Source of the DNA: an uncultured Eubacteriales bacterium
GTDB lineage: Bacteria > Bacillota > Clostridia > Oscillospirales > Oscillospiraceae
DNA: 47,854 bases
Assembly: GCA_902475435.1 (NCBI GenBank)
Contig: CABRZL010000006.1
Location: 1-47,854, forward strand
Direction of reading: 5' to 3'
Below the pieces are notes generated by a model that was not told where the DNA came from, ran no database searches, and saw only the letters and a list, made by a program, of their open reading frames with translations. Made by a program: the position numbers and the translations under genes. This document shows positions 7,331-15,096 of the stretch, in pieces (position 1 is the first letter of the stretch; the number at the start of each line of letters is the position of its first letter).

Positions 7331-9118
7331 ATGCGAAAGGAACTGATTGCTCTGCGAGATGCCATGAGCCGGGCTGGTATAGATGCCTATGTGATCCCGA
7401 CCGATGATTTTCATGGCTCTGAATATGTAGGAGATTATTTTAAATGCCGGCACTATGTGTCGGGATTTACTGGGTCTGCCGGCATCCTGGTGGTGACCAA
7501 GGACTGGGCCGGGCTGTGGACTGATGGGCGATATTTTCTCCAGGGAGCTCAGCAACTTGAGGGATCCGGCATTGAATTATGCAAAATGGGAGAACCCGAT
7601 GTGCCTACAGTTCAAGAGTGGCTCACATTGCACATGGAATCCGGCCAAGTCCTGGGATTTGATGGTCGGACCATGACGGCCGGAACAGGAATGAGCTTGG
7701 AGATGACAATGAAGAAACAACAGATTTCCGTTGTCTATGATCGGGATCTGGTGGGAGAAATTTGGCCGGCGCGGCCTTCAGTGCCTAAAGCCAAAGCATG
7801 GGAGCTGGATATAAAGTATGCTGGACGCAGTCGAAGCGATAAACTTAAATCGCTGTGGCAGGATGTACAAGAAGCAGGAGCAGACTGCCATATTTTGACT
7901 TCGCTAGATGATCTGGCTTGGCTCCTTAATATTCGAGGCGGTGATGTGGAGTGCTGTCCGGTCGTGTTGGGATTTTTGCTGATGGATAAGTCCGGCGTAC
8001 ACCTATATACAGATGAAGAGAAATTTTCTCCTGCGCTGAGGAGATCATTGGAGAAAGACGGCATCTCCTTCCGACCTTATCTGGAGGTCTTTGCGGATGT
8101 GAATCAGATTGCAGCGGGAAGCCGTGTGCTAGTGGATCCCAATAAGGTCAGCTATGCCATTGTGAAAAATATCCCCGTAAATGTTCAGCTTCTGGAGGCG
8201 CCCAATCCCACAGAGCATCCAAAAGGAGTCAAGACACAGGCGGAACAGGAAAATGAAAGATTGGCGCATTTGAAAGATGGTCTGGCATTAACCCGTTTTA
8301 TGAAGTGGCTGAAAGAACATGTGGGACAGGAACTGATTACGGAGATTTCCGCAGCCCAAAAGCTGGAGGAGTTCCGAGCGCAGCAAGAGCACTATCTTGG
8401 CCCTAGTTTTGAGCCAATATTTGGGTTCGGCCCGCATGGTGCAATCATTCATTATTCTGCAACAGAGGAATCGAACGTACAGCTAGAGCCTCATGGATTT
8501 TTGCTGTCGGACACTGGTGGCCATTATTTGGAGGGGTCTACGGATGTAACTAGAACCTTTGTGCTAGGGCCGCTGACTGAAGAAATGAAGCACCATTATA
8601 CAATGGTGCTTCGAGGGAATTTGAATTTAGCGGCGGCGAAATTTAAGGCAGGTTGTTCCGGGGCTAGTTTGGATTATATTGCCAGAAAGCCACTATGGGA
8701 TGAAGGGCTTGATTATAACCACGGAACCGGGCATGGAGTGGGTTATTTACTGTCTGTCCATGAAGGACCGCAAAACATTCGATATCGTTTGTCTTCCGGG
8801 CAAGGTGCCGGCACACCGCTGGAAGCAGGAATGATTACGTCTGATGAGCCGGGGATCTATCTGGAGGAGAATTATGGAATTCGGCTGGAAAATCTTCTGC
8901 TCTGTGTGGAAAAGGAAAGAAATACGTATGGGACGTTCCTGGGATTTGAAACGCTGACCCTATGTCCCTTTGAGTTGGAGGCGATTGAGCCGGGATGCCT
9001 TACAGTTGAGGAGAAAAGGTTACTCAATGTCTATCATGAGAAGGTATATCAAGCGCTTTCTCCATACTTCACAGAGGAAGAAAATGTTTGGCTGCGAGAA
9101 GCCACAAGAGAAATTTAA
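7331..9118 (+). CDS. Xaa-Pro aminopeptidase (M24B family)
   Basis: Removes the N-terminal residue of peptides whose second residue is proline; dinuclear metal enzyme, cytoplasmic (no signal peptide). The 595-residue length matches the long three-domain form with two creatinase-like N-terminal domains (about 1-130 and 160-300) and a C-terminal pita-bread domain. All five metal ligands are in place: D394 and D405 (in SDTGG and STDVTR), H468 (in HGTGHGVGY), E506 (in SDEPGIYLE) and E520 (in RLEN). AGAGG precedes the ATG. It may serve general peptide turnover; the nearby Gly/Pro-rich protein is a speculative link only. Confidence 0.95.
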   Translation: MRKELIALRDAMSRAGIDAYVIPTDDFHGSEYVGDYFKCRHYVSGFTGSAGILVVTKDWAGLWTDGRYFLQGAQQLEGSGIELCKMGEPDVPTVQEWLTLHMESGQVLGFDGRTMTAGTGMSLEMTMKKQQISVVYDRDLVGEIWPARPSVPKAKAWELDIKYAGRSRSDKLKSLWQDVQEAGADCHILTSLDDLAWLLNIRGGDVECCPVVLGFLLMDKSGVHLYTDEEKFSPALRRSLEKDGISFRPYLEVFADVNQIAAGSRVLVDPNKVSYAIVKNIPVNVQLLEAPNPTEHPKGVKTQAEQENERLAHLKDGLALTRFMKWLKEHVGQELITEISAAQKLEEFRAQQEHYLGPSFEPIFGFGPHGAIIHYSATEESNVQLEPHGFLLSDTGGHYLEGSTDVTRTFVLGPLTEEMKHHYTMVLRGNLNLAAAKFKAGCSGASLDYIARKPLWDEGLDYNHGTGHGVGYLLSVHEGPQNIRYRLSSGQGAGTPLEAGMITSDEPGIYLEENYGIRLENLLLCVEKERNTYGTFLGFETLTLCPFELEAIEPGCLTVEEKRLLNVYHEKVYQALSPYFTEEENVWLREATREI

Positions 9119-9132
9119 CCGTTTCAAAGATA

Positions 9133-9160
9133 CAGCCGCAGAGCTTCTGCTCTGCGGCTG
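9133..9160. terminator. Hairpin between convergent genes
   Basis: Perfect 12-bp stem (9133-9144 with 9149-9160), TTCT loop, nine nt before the stop of the convergent aldo/keto reductase. T-content is low on both sides; likely serves both genes. Confidence 0.6.
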
Positions 9161-9168
9161 CTGTGCAC

Positions 9169-10197
9169 TTATTTTACGCTGACTTCGCCAGCTAGTACTT
9201 TCTTGTAATCAGCGTAGTTCTTTTCCAGCAGGGCCGGAGTGTCCAGACCATAGGGACATTTACTGGAACATTGTCCACAGTGAAGACAGGTTTCAATTTT
9301 TTTCATCATTTCCTGAGCTTCCGGCGTCAGGCTCATAGCGGAAGGAGCGCGACGAAGCATCAAACTCATGCGAGCGCAGGAACTGATTTCAATGCCCATG
9401 GGACACGGCATGCAGTAACCACAACCTCGACAAAAGTCCCCCACGAGCTCTTGGCGGTCAGAGTGAATAACGGACTGGAGTTCTGAGGTCAGTTCTGGAG
9501 GACATTCCATGTAAGAGAGGAATTCCTCCAGCTCATGTTCCCACTGGATGCCCCAGATGGGCAGTACGTGGTCAAATTGTGAGATATACGCAAAGGCTGC
9601 GGCGGAATTGGTAATGAGCCCTCCGGCCAGCCCCTTCATCGCAATAAAGCCCATGTTGCGATCTTTGCAGGCCTGGACAAGTTGCAGTTCTTGCTCAGAG
9701 GCCAAATAGCTGAAAGGAAACTGCATCGTTTCATAGAGACCGGATTCTACAGCTTCCATAGCAACCCGAATGCGGTGATTGGTCATACCAATGTGACGAA
9801 TTTTACCCTGGGCTTTGGCCTCCAGCATGCATTCATACATGCCGGTACCGTCGCCGGGGCGAAAACATTGGGCAGGCATATGAAATTGGTAGAGATCAAT
9901 ATAGTTAGTCTGAAGTTTTTTCAAACTGGTTTCCAAGTCAGACCAGAAAACGTCTGGGGTGGTGGCATGAGTTTTTGTTGCAATGAAAATTTGATCACGC
10001 ATGCCGGCAAATGCATACCCAAGCTTTTCTTCGCTGTCAGAGTAGGCGCGGGCAGTATCAAAAAAGGTCATGCCCCCTTCGTATGCGCGGCGCAGAAGCT
10101 TCACTGCGGTTTCCATATCGACGCGCTGAATTGGCAGAGCACCAAAAGCGTTCTGCGGAGTTTGAATTCCGGTTTTTCCAAGAGAGAGTAAATTCAT
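9169..10197 (-). CDS. Aldo/keto reductase with C-terminal 4Fe-4S ferredoxin domain
   Basis: 342 residues. The AKR barrel carries the catalytic tetrad D47, Y52, K75 and H106. The C-terminal third has two cysteine clusters, CRGCGYCMPCPMG (about 256-268) and CLHCGQCSSKCPYG (about 308-321), giving room for iron-sulfur clusters. This fused form is common in anaerobes and probably passes electrons between a ferredoxin-like centre and a carbonyl substrate; the substrate is unknown. ATG at 10197 with AAGGAG. It follows azlD by 18 bp and is the last gene of the azlC-azlD unit, although a metabolic link is not evident. Confidence 0.9.
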   Translation of the reverse strand: MNLLSLGKTGIQTPQNAFGALPIQRVDMETAVKLLRRAYEGGMTFFDTARAYSDSEEKLGYAFAGMRDQIFIATKTHATTPDVFWSDLETSLKKLQTNYIDLYQFHMPAQCFRPGDGTGMYECMLEAKAQGKIRHIGMTNHRIRVAMEAVESGLYETMQFPFSYLASEQELQLVQACKDRNMGFIAMKGLAGGLITNSAAAFAYISQFDHVLPIWGIQWEHELEEFLSYMECPPELTSELQSVIHSDRQELVGDFCRGCGYCMPCPMGIEISSCARMSLMLRRAPSAMSLTPEAQEMMKKIETCLHCGQCSSKCPYGLDTPALLEKNYADYKKVLAGEVSVK

Positions 10198-10215
10198 AAA
10201 AATCTCCTTTCCCGT

Positions 10216-10548
10216 TCAGGCAAATACCAACTGGACTAATACCATATAAAGCGCGGTTCCACCGAAAATGCTAAGTAGGGTGTTGCGCTTCCATAAGTGC
10301 AACAATACCACTGCAATAATCGCTAAGAGTTCCGGAAGACCGTGAGGCGCAGACAAAACAGACACGCTTTTCAAACAGTAGACAACCAGCATGCCCATCA
10401 CTGCATAGGGAAGCACAGTGCCCAAATAGGTAATGAGCGCAGGGCGTTTATCTTCATTTTGAAATACCCAAAAAGGCAGGAAACGCAGAAGTATTGTCAC
10501 GCCCGCTATGACTAGGATTTGAAGCAATACGTGGAGGCTGTTATACAT
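10216..10548 (-). CDS. azlD: AzlD-type branched-chain amino acid exporter small subunit
   Basis: 110-residue membrane protein with four hydrophobic segments, the standard size and pattern of AzlD (LRFLPFWVF near the start, YLGTVLPYAVMGMLVVY in the middle). With AzlC it forms a secondary exporter for branched-chain amino acids or analogues. Its start overlaps the end of azlC by 8 bp, so the two are translationally coupled. The next gene is an aldo/keto reductase. Confidence 0.92.
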   Translation of the reverse strand: MYNSLHVLLQILVIAGVTILLRFLPFWVFQNEDKRPALITYLGTVLPYAVMGMLVVYCLKSVSVLSAPHGLPELLAIIAVVLLHLWKRNTLLSIFGGTALYMVLVQLVFA

Positions 10549-11230
10549 GGCCGCTTCCCTCCAATTGGCCCCGTAAGGCAGAGAGAATCAGTGTAATCAG
10601 AACCATAGACGGTATCACAAATCGATCCGGGCCCAGAAGCACAAGACAGACCGCCGTGATAACAAGTCCCAGCAGAGCAGGAATATGATTATGTGATGAA
10701 AGCCATTGTTCTACAAAAATTACCACAAACAGGGCTGTCATAGCGAAGTCCATACCAGTAGAATCAAAAGGAAGAATTGGCCCCAGCAGCCCGCCCAGAA
10801 CGCTGCCGATGATCCAATAGACTTGATCAAGCAGAGACACCCAAAAATAATAGTTCTTCGGATCTGCGCTCTCAGGCACCTGTGAGCATACCAGAGAGTA
10901 GGTTTCATCCGTAAGAGAAAAAATCAGATATGGCTTTTGTTTTCCGGCGTTTTGATATTTGTCCAACATACTTAGGCCATAGAAAAAATGGCGGGCATTG
11001 ATCATCAGCGTCATTAACGCTGTGGTGATAAGGCTGGCTCCGCCGGAAATCAGGTCCAGAGCCGCATATTGCATGGAACCGGCATAAATCGTTGTAGACA
11101 TTAGAAGAGCCCAGAGGAAACCATATCCCTGGTTTTGAAGGAGCACACCAAATCCCAATCCCAGTACGAGATAACCGGCCATCACGGGAAGACTGGCTTG
11201 AAAGGCCAGTCGAATTGTTTTTGCGTTCAT
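10541..11230 (-). CDS. azlC: AzlC-type branched-chain amino acid exporter large subunit
   Basis: 229-residue integral membrane protein with the AzlC signatures LPVMAGYLVLGLGFGVLL near the start, the AGSMQYAALDLI loop, and NARHFFYGLSML with LTDETYSLV around residues 80-115. It pairs with AzlD. ATG at 11230 has AAAGGAA upstream. A plausible -10 (TATGAT, 11271-11276) lies about 40 bp upstream but its -35 is weak. First gene of the azlC-azlD-AKR unit. Confidence 0.95.
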   Translation of the reverse strand: MNAKTIRLAFQASLPVMAGYLVLGLGFGVLLQNQGYGFLWALLMSTTIYAGSMQYAALDLISGGASLITTALMTLMINARHFFYGLSMLDKYQNAGKQKPYLIFSLTDETYSLVCSQVPESADPKNYYFWVSLLDQVYWIIGSVLGGLLGPILPFDSTGMDFAMTALFVVIFVEQWLSSHNHIPALLGLVITAVCLVLLGPDRFVIPSMVLITLILSALRGQLEGSGHV

Positions 11231-11446
11231 GAAGACGTTCCTTTCGGCGGAAGATTCTAATCTTTATTATCATAACGCAAAGACCTGAAATTTGGAATCC
11301 AAATTTTCTTTTGAATGAAAAAGAAGATTTGTGAAAAAAGCCAGTGGCAGTCTGTAGCTGAGGAATAATAGCGAATTTGGTTGTTTCCTCCAGTTGACGC
11401 AGAAGGTGCGGGCCTGAATGATCGTGGAAAGAGAATGCCTGGAACA

Positions 11447-12238
11447 TTATTGTTTGATACCGTCTACATATTCAGTCTGGTAACCATCTCCAAAGTACAG
11501 CTCAAAAGAGGCATGAGCTCCGTATTGATTCAGCAGCAGTTCCTGTATGGAATCAAAATGATCGAGCACGTTTTGCTGTTCTTCTGTGGTTAGATTTTTA
11601 AATCGATAATCAAATACGTTGATTTGAAGATAAAAATCGTATAGATCGCAGGATAAAAATTTTTCTGCATTTACATTATCAGCCGTAAACCATGGTTCTC
11701 TCCAAAGTTGGTCGTAGAATTCCGGCTCTGGATTCCCGCCGTGATAGGATATCGATACATCTAAGCAGGACGCCTCTTGTTCGGTCAGTACAGTCAGCAG
11801 TAAGTCGTCATGAACTTTGTCTGCGGCAATGGAAAATGCAATATCCATGAGCTCCAGGATCAGCGCCTGACGGCTGGAGTACCGGCTGGAACTCAGCAGC
11901 CAGTGCTTGTCATGGTTGATTTTCAAAGTGTGGTTTGTAATTTGGTATACAGTCTCTTTTCCAGATGGATCGGTATAAAGAATCTGCCAATTTTTATAGG
12001 TGCCCGGAACTTCCTGGGAAATCCCTGTGGTATCCCTGGTAGTAGTTGTATACATGAGGCTTTCTTTGGATTCAGAGGAGAGAAGTTCCCAGTTTTCGGG
12101 GCCAAAAAAATGATTCAGCTCGGTACCAAAGCGTTTGGGCCAGTTCCCGTTTCCCAAGTAAGTAACACAGAGGCAAACGATACATACAACACAGAATACA
12201 GCGACGATACCGATTCCGATAGTTTTTGCTTTTTTCAT
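11447..12238 (-). CDS. Membrane-anchored extracytoplasmic protein of unknown function
   Basis: 263 residues with one N-terminal hydrophobic segment (about 8-29, after MKKAK) that anchors or exports it. It contains cysteines (VVCIVCLC) but no clear lipobox. The outer part has mixed alpha/beta character with Tyr, Asp and Glu (FFGPENWELLSSES, WQILYTDPSGKETVYQIT) and ends in FELYFGDGYQTEY. I do not recognise a family. ATG at 12238 with AAGGAG at a good distance. It stands alone between the pta terminator and the azl promoter region. Confidence 0.8.
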   Translation of the reverse strand: MKKAKTIGIGIVAVFCVVCIVCLCVTYLGNGNWPKRFGTELNHFFGPENWELLSSESKESLMYTTTTRDTTGISQEVPGTYKNWQILYTDPSGKETVYQITNHTLKINHDKHWLLSSSRYSSRQALILELMDIAFSIAADKVHDDLLLTVLTEQEASCLDVSISYHGGNPEPEFYDQLWREPWFTADNVNAEKFLSCDLYDFYLQINVFDYRFKNLTTEEQQNVLDHFDSIQELLLNQYGAHASFELYFGDGYQTEYVDGIKQ

Positions 12239-12286
12239 AGCCGAACGCTCCTTATATGGAAAGACACTGTAGGATTAGATCTTCTG

Positions 12287-12325
12287 TAAAAAATGTGGTG
12301 CAGAACAGCTGTTCTGCACCACATT
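12287..12325 (-). terminator. Terminator of pta
   Basis: A 34-nt perfect palindrome (12292-12325) directly followed on the minus strand by a run of six T (12288-12293). It starts 11 nt after the pta stop. Confidence 0.95.
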
Positions 12326-12336
12326 GGAATACGGAC

Positions 12337-13308
12337 TTAGGCCAGACCAGCGGTGATGATTGCCATTTTGTATACCTCATCTGCATTGCAGCCACGGCTA
12401 AGATCGTTGATAGGAGCGTTCAGACCTAGGAGAATAGGACCATAAGCAGCAAATCCGCCCAGACGGGCCGCGATCTTATAGCCAATATTGCCGGCGGTAA
12501 CATCGGGGAAAATAAAGGTATTGGCCTGTCCGGCAACGGGAGAGCCGGGGAACTTCAGCTGGCCAACCTCGGGAGCGACGGCAGCATCAAACTGCATTTC
12601 GCCATCCACAGGAACATCCATTACTTCTTTGGCTTTGGCTACTGCATTCTGAACTTTTGTGACCTCGTCATCCTTAGCGGAGCCTTTGGTAGAAAAGCTC
12701 AGGAATGCAACCTTAGGATCAATGCCAAAGGTCTTTGCACACTTGGCGGTCTCTTGGGCAATTTCCACCAGATTGTCTTCCGTGGGGTGAATATTGATTG
12801 CGCAGTCGCCCATGGCCAGCTTTTCCTGGGTGCCGTCGGCTTTGTCACGAACCATGATGAAGCAGGAAGATACGATTGTGTTGCCAGGTTTGGTTTTGAT
12901 GAGCTGCAGCGCGGGACGAACCGTATCAGCAGTTGAATAGGTGGCGCCGCCCAACAGGCAGTCGGCCTTGCCCATCTTCACCAGCATGGTGCCGAAATAG
13001 TTACCTTTTAGAAGGTTTGCCTTGCACTGCTCAGGCGTCATTTTGCCTTTGCGAAGTTCCACCATCTTGTCGATCATGGCGTCCATTTCCGGATACGTCT
13101 CAGGATCGATAATTTCGGCGCCCTCAATGTTGAAGCCGCCTTTCTTGGCAGCAGCTTCTACTTCGGCAACTTTGCCTACGAGAATTACTTTTACAATGCC
13201 CTCAGCCAGCAGACGGGAAGTTGCCTCCAGAATGCGAGCATCAGGACCCTCGGTGAAGACAATTTTTTTGGGAGATGCCTTCAGCTTTTCAATCAGGGTA
13301 TCAAACAT
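12337..13308 (-). CDS. pta: Phosphate acetyltransferase
   Basis: Converts acetyl-CoA and phosphate to acetyl phosphate for fermentation ATP yield, normally together with acetate kinase, which is not in this window. The 323-residue length matches the short Firmicute form made of the PTA_PTB domain alone. Typical segments: FTEGPDARILEA near the start, LLGGATYSTADTVRPALQ in the middle, SFSTKGSAK, and DVTAGNIGYKIAARLGGFAAYGPILLGLNAPINDLSRGC-type C-terminus. ATG at 13308 preceded by GGAGG (9 nt). Own promoter and own terminator: a single-gene transcript. Confidence 0.97.
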   Translation of the reverse strand: MFDTLIEKLKASPKKIVFTEGPDARILEATSRLLAEGIVKVILVGKVAEVEAAAKKGGFNIEGAEIIDPETYPEMDAMIDKMVELRKGKMTPEQCKANLLKGNYFGTMLVKMGKADCLLGGATYSTADTVRPALQLIKTKPGNTIVSSCFIMVRDKADGTQEKLAMGDCAINIHPTEDNLVEIAQETAKCAKTFGIDPKVAFLSFSTKGSAKDDEVTKVQNAVAKAKEVMDVPVDGEMQFDAAVAPEVGQLKFPGSPVAGQANTFIFPDVTAGNIGYKIAARLGGFAAYGPILLGLNAPINDLSRGCNADEVYKMAIITAGLA

Positions 13309-13371
13309 GTTCCATTACCTCCGTAAAAGAATGTATGAAATAACGCATGGCAGATGTATCTGTCATGAGCT

Positions 13372-13400
13372 ATTATACAACATTACCCTCCAGTTCTCAA
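13372..13400 (-). promoter_or_regulatory. Promoter of pta
   Basis: Minus strand: -35 TTGAGA (13395-13400), 17-bp spacer, perfect -10 TATAAT (13372-13377). Confidence 0.85.
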
Positions 13401-13444
13401 CAGATAATTTCCAGCTTTTAATTCCCGGCTTTGGGGCAAGGCAC

Positions 13445-14866
13445 CTATTTTTTGCTTGGGTCCTCTGCTGGTTCGGACGAGGAGGCAGGATCCGAAGCTG
13501 TAGCGACAGACGAGACGTGTTCTTCTGCATCAGGTTCCGCGGCCGTATGTTCTTTGAAGTGAGTTTCCCTTGAGGTTCGTTTCCGTCTGCGATTGTTTGC
13601 AGGACGGCGCCATGCCGCAGAGTTTGGCCGGGGGGGATAACTCCACGACTCGTAATCTGATGTAACTGTAGAGAGACCGCGGCTGGAAAGCAGGCGATTG
13701 ATCACTTCTGTTAGAATTTTATATACAACGGCAAAAAGCGGTACGGCAATAATCATGCCTAAAATGCCATAGAAGCTGCCAAAGACAAGAATGGAAACAA
13801 CAACCCAAAAGCCATTGAGACCAGTCGCGTCACCGAGTATCATAGGGTTTAAGATATTGCCGTCAATTTGCTGCAAAATCAGAATGAAAATAATAAAGTA
13901 GAGACAGTAGAGCGGGTCGATGACCAGCAGTAGCAGGGCCGAGGGAATCGCACCCAAATAAGGACCAAAAAACGGGATAACGTTTGTACAACCCACGATA
14001 ATTGCGATGAGTGTTGCATAGGGCAAACGTAAAATTTGAAGTCCAATAAAGCAGAGTACGCCTACACAAAAGGAGTCTGTAATAACGCCGCCAATATATC
14101 GTCCAAAGGTCTGGTTGGCAAAAGTGCAGACATTGCACACGTATCCGGCCTTTTTGGTTCCCAATATGCCATAACAGAACTTTTTGGCCTGCGATAAGAA
14201 TTTCCGTTTACCCATAAGCAGATAGACAGAGATGATAATGCCAATGATAAAATTTAACAGAGCTCTTGCCATTCCAACGACGCTGGAGGTGAGGCCAACT
14301 ACGAAGGACTGCACCTTGGGCAGCAAAGAGGTGGTAAGCCAATTTGTAAGATAATCATAGACCTTTTGCATGATATCGCTTGTCAAATCAGCTATTTCAA
14401 TATTATCGTCAATGAGTCCCATGACCCAAGTGCTCAAGGTGTTGTAATAGGAAGGGAGATTACTGATCAGGGTGTTAATACTGGACAGCACTTGCGGCAG
14501 AATAATGGACAGCAACAACCATATTATCAAAACCAATAAGATCAACGCCGTTAAAACACCGATTCCACGGGAGAGTTTCTCTGCTTTCTCTTTGGTTTTC
14601 ATTCGTTTGGAGAGTTGTGGCCGAAGAAGTTTGGCAATACGTCCTACAATGGGATCTAATAAATAGGCAATGCCTAGTCCGTAAAATACAGGGGCCAGAG
14701 TTTGAATTAAAGAACCAACTATCCCAAAAAAAGATGTGAACTTTGTGACAAACTGAGCCACAATAATACATGCGACAATGACCACAAAGGCGGTAAAGCC
14801 CCAGCGAAAGTAGATGTTTTCGCGGTGCTTTTTAAATAGGGTTTCTTTCTCCCGATTGTCATCCAT
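13445..14866 (-). CDS. AI-2E family (YdbI/PerM-type) membrane transporter
   Basis: Polytopic membrane protein with about eight hydrophobic segments and a long amphipathic middle part (SSINTLISNLPSYYNTLSTW), ending in family-typical segments such as FFGPYLGAIPSALLLLV, ILQQIDGNILNPMILGD and YGILGMIIAVPLFAVVYK. This family includes putative exporters of AI-2 and other small solutes, or ion exchangers; the substrate is open. The C-terminal 50 residues are charged and disordered (Arg-rich, then Glu/Ser-rich). I set the start at the ATG at 14866 (473 aa) because GGGAGG is 8 nt upstream; the frame stays open to 15025. Confidence 0.92.
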   Translation of the reverse strand: MDDNREKETLFKKHRENIYFRWGFTAFVVIVACIIVAQFVTKFTSFFGIVGSLIQTLAPVFYGLGIAYLLDPIVGRIAKLLRPQLSKRMKTKEKAEKLSRGIGVLTALILLVLIIWLLLSIILPQVLSSINTLISNLPSYYNTLSTWVMGLIDDNIEIADLTSDIMQKVYDYLTNWLTTSLLPKVQSFVVGLTSSVVGMARALLNFIIGIIISVYLLMGKRKFLSQAKKFCYGILGTKKAGYVCNVCTFANQTFGRYIGGVITDSFCVGVLCFIGLQILRLPYATLIAIIVGCTNVIPFFGPYLGAIPSALLLLVIDPLYCLYFIIFILILQQIDGNILNPMILGDATGLNGFWVVVSILVFGSFYGILGMIIAVPLFAVVYKILTEVINRLLSSRGLSTVTSDYESWSYPPRPNSAAWRRPANNRRRKRTSRETHFKEHTAAEPDAEEHVSSVATASDPASSSEPAEDPSKK

Positions 14867-14930
14867 AAATGTTTCCTCCCAGGATAGGCCTGTGTCATGC
14901 AAGTTCTTTGACTCCATATCTTCTGCTATC

Positions 14931-14959
14931 AGTATAGCATATGCAAACAGAATTTGCAT
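14931..14959 (-). promoter_or_regulatory. Possible promoter with overlapping palindrome for the AI-2E gene
   Basis: -10 TATACT (14931-14936) on the minus strand. The -35 region is poor and is covered by the perfect inverted repeat ATGCAAA/TTTGCAT (14941-14947 and 14953-14959, 5-nt spacer), which may be an operator. Confidence 0.4.
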
Positions 14960-15025
14960 CCTAAAATCTTCAAAAACAGCGATGAAACGATGCACAAACT
15001 GATTTGCTATGGCACATATGCGCAA

Positions 15026-15054
15026 TTGTAAAACCTCGGAAAATGCGATATAAT
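15026..15054 (+). promoter_or_regulatory. Promoter of the old-yellow-enzyme gene
   Basis: -35 TTGTAA (15026-15031), 17-bp spacer, perfect -10 TATAAT (15049-15054). It rules out the upstream GTG at 15004 as start. Confidence 0.8.
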
Positions 15055-15096
15055 TATTACGATAACAAAATGATTATTCCGGAAAGGAGCTTTTTC

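Noticed and set aside
9169..11230. Functional link between the aldo/keto reductase and the azl exporter
   Set aside because: They share an operon, but nothing in the sequence ties the reductase to amino acid export.
15004..15096. Upstream GTG start of the old-yellow-enzyme gene
   Set aside because: It lies before the -35 box; the ATG at 15097 has AAGGAG and the conserved N-terminus.
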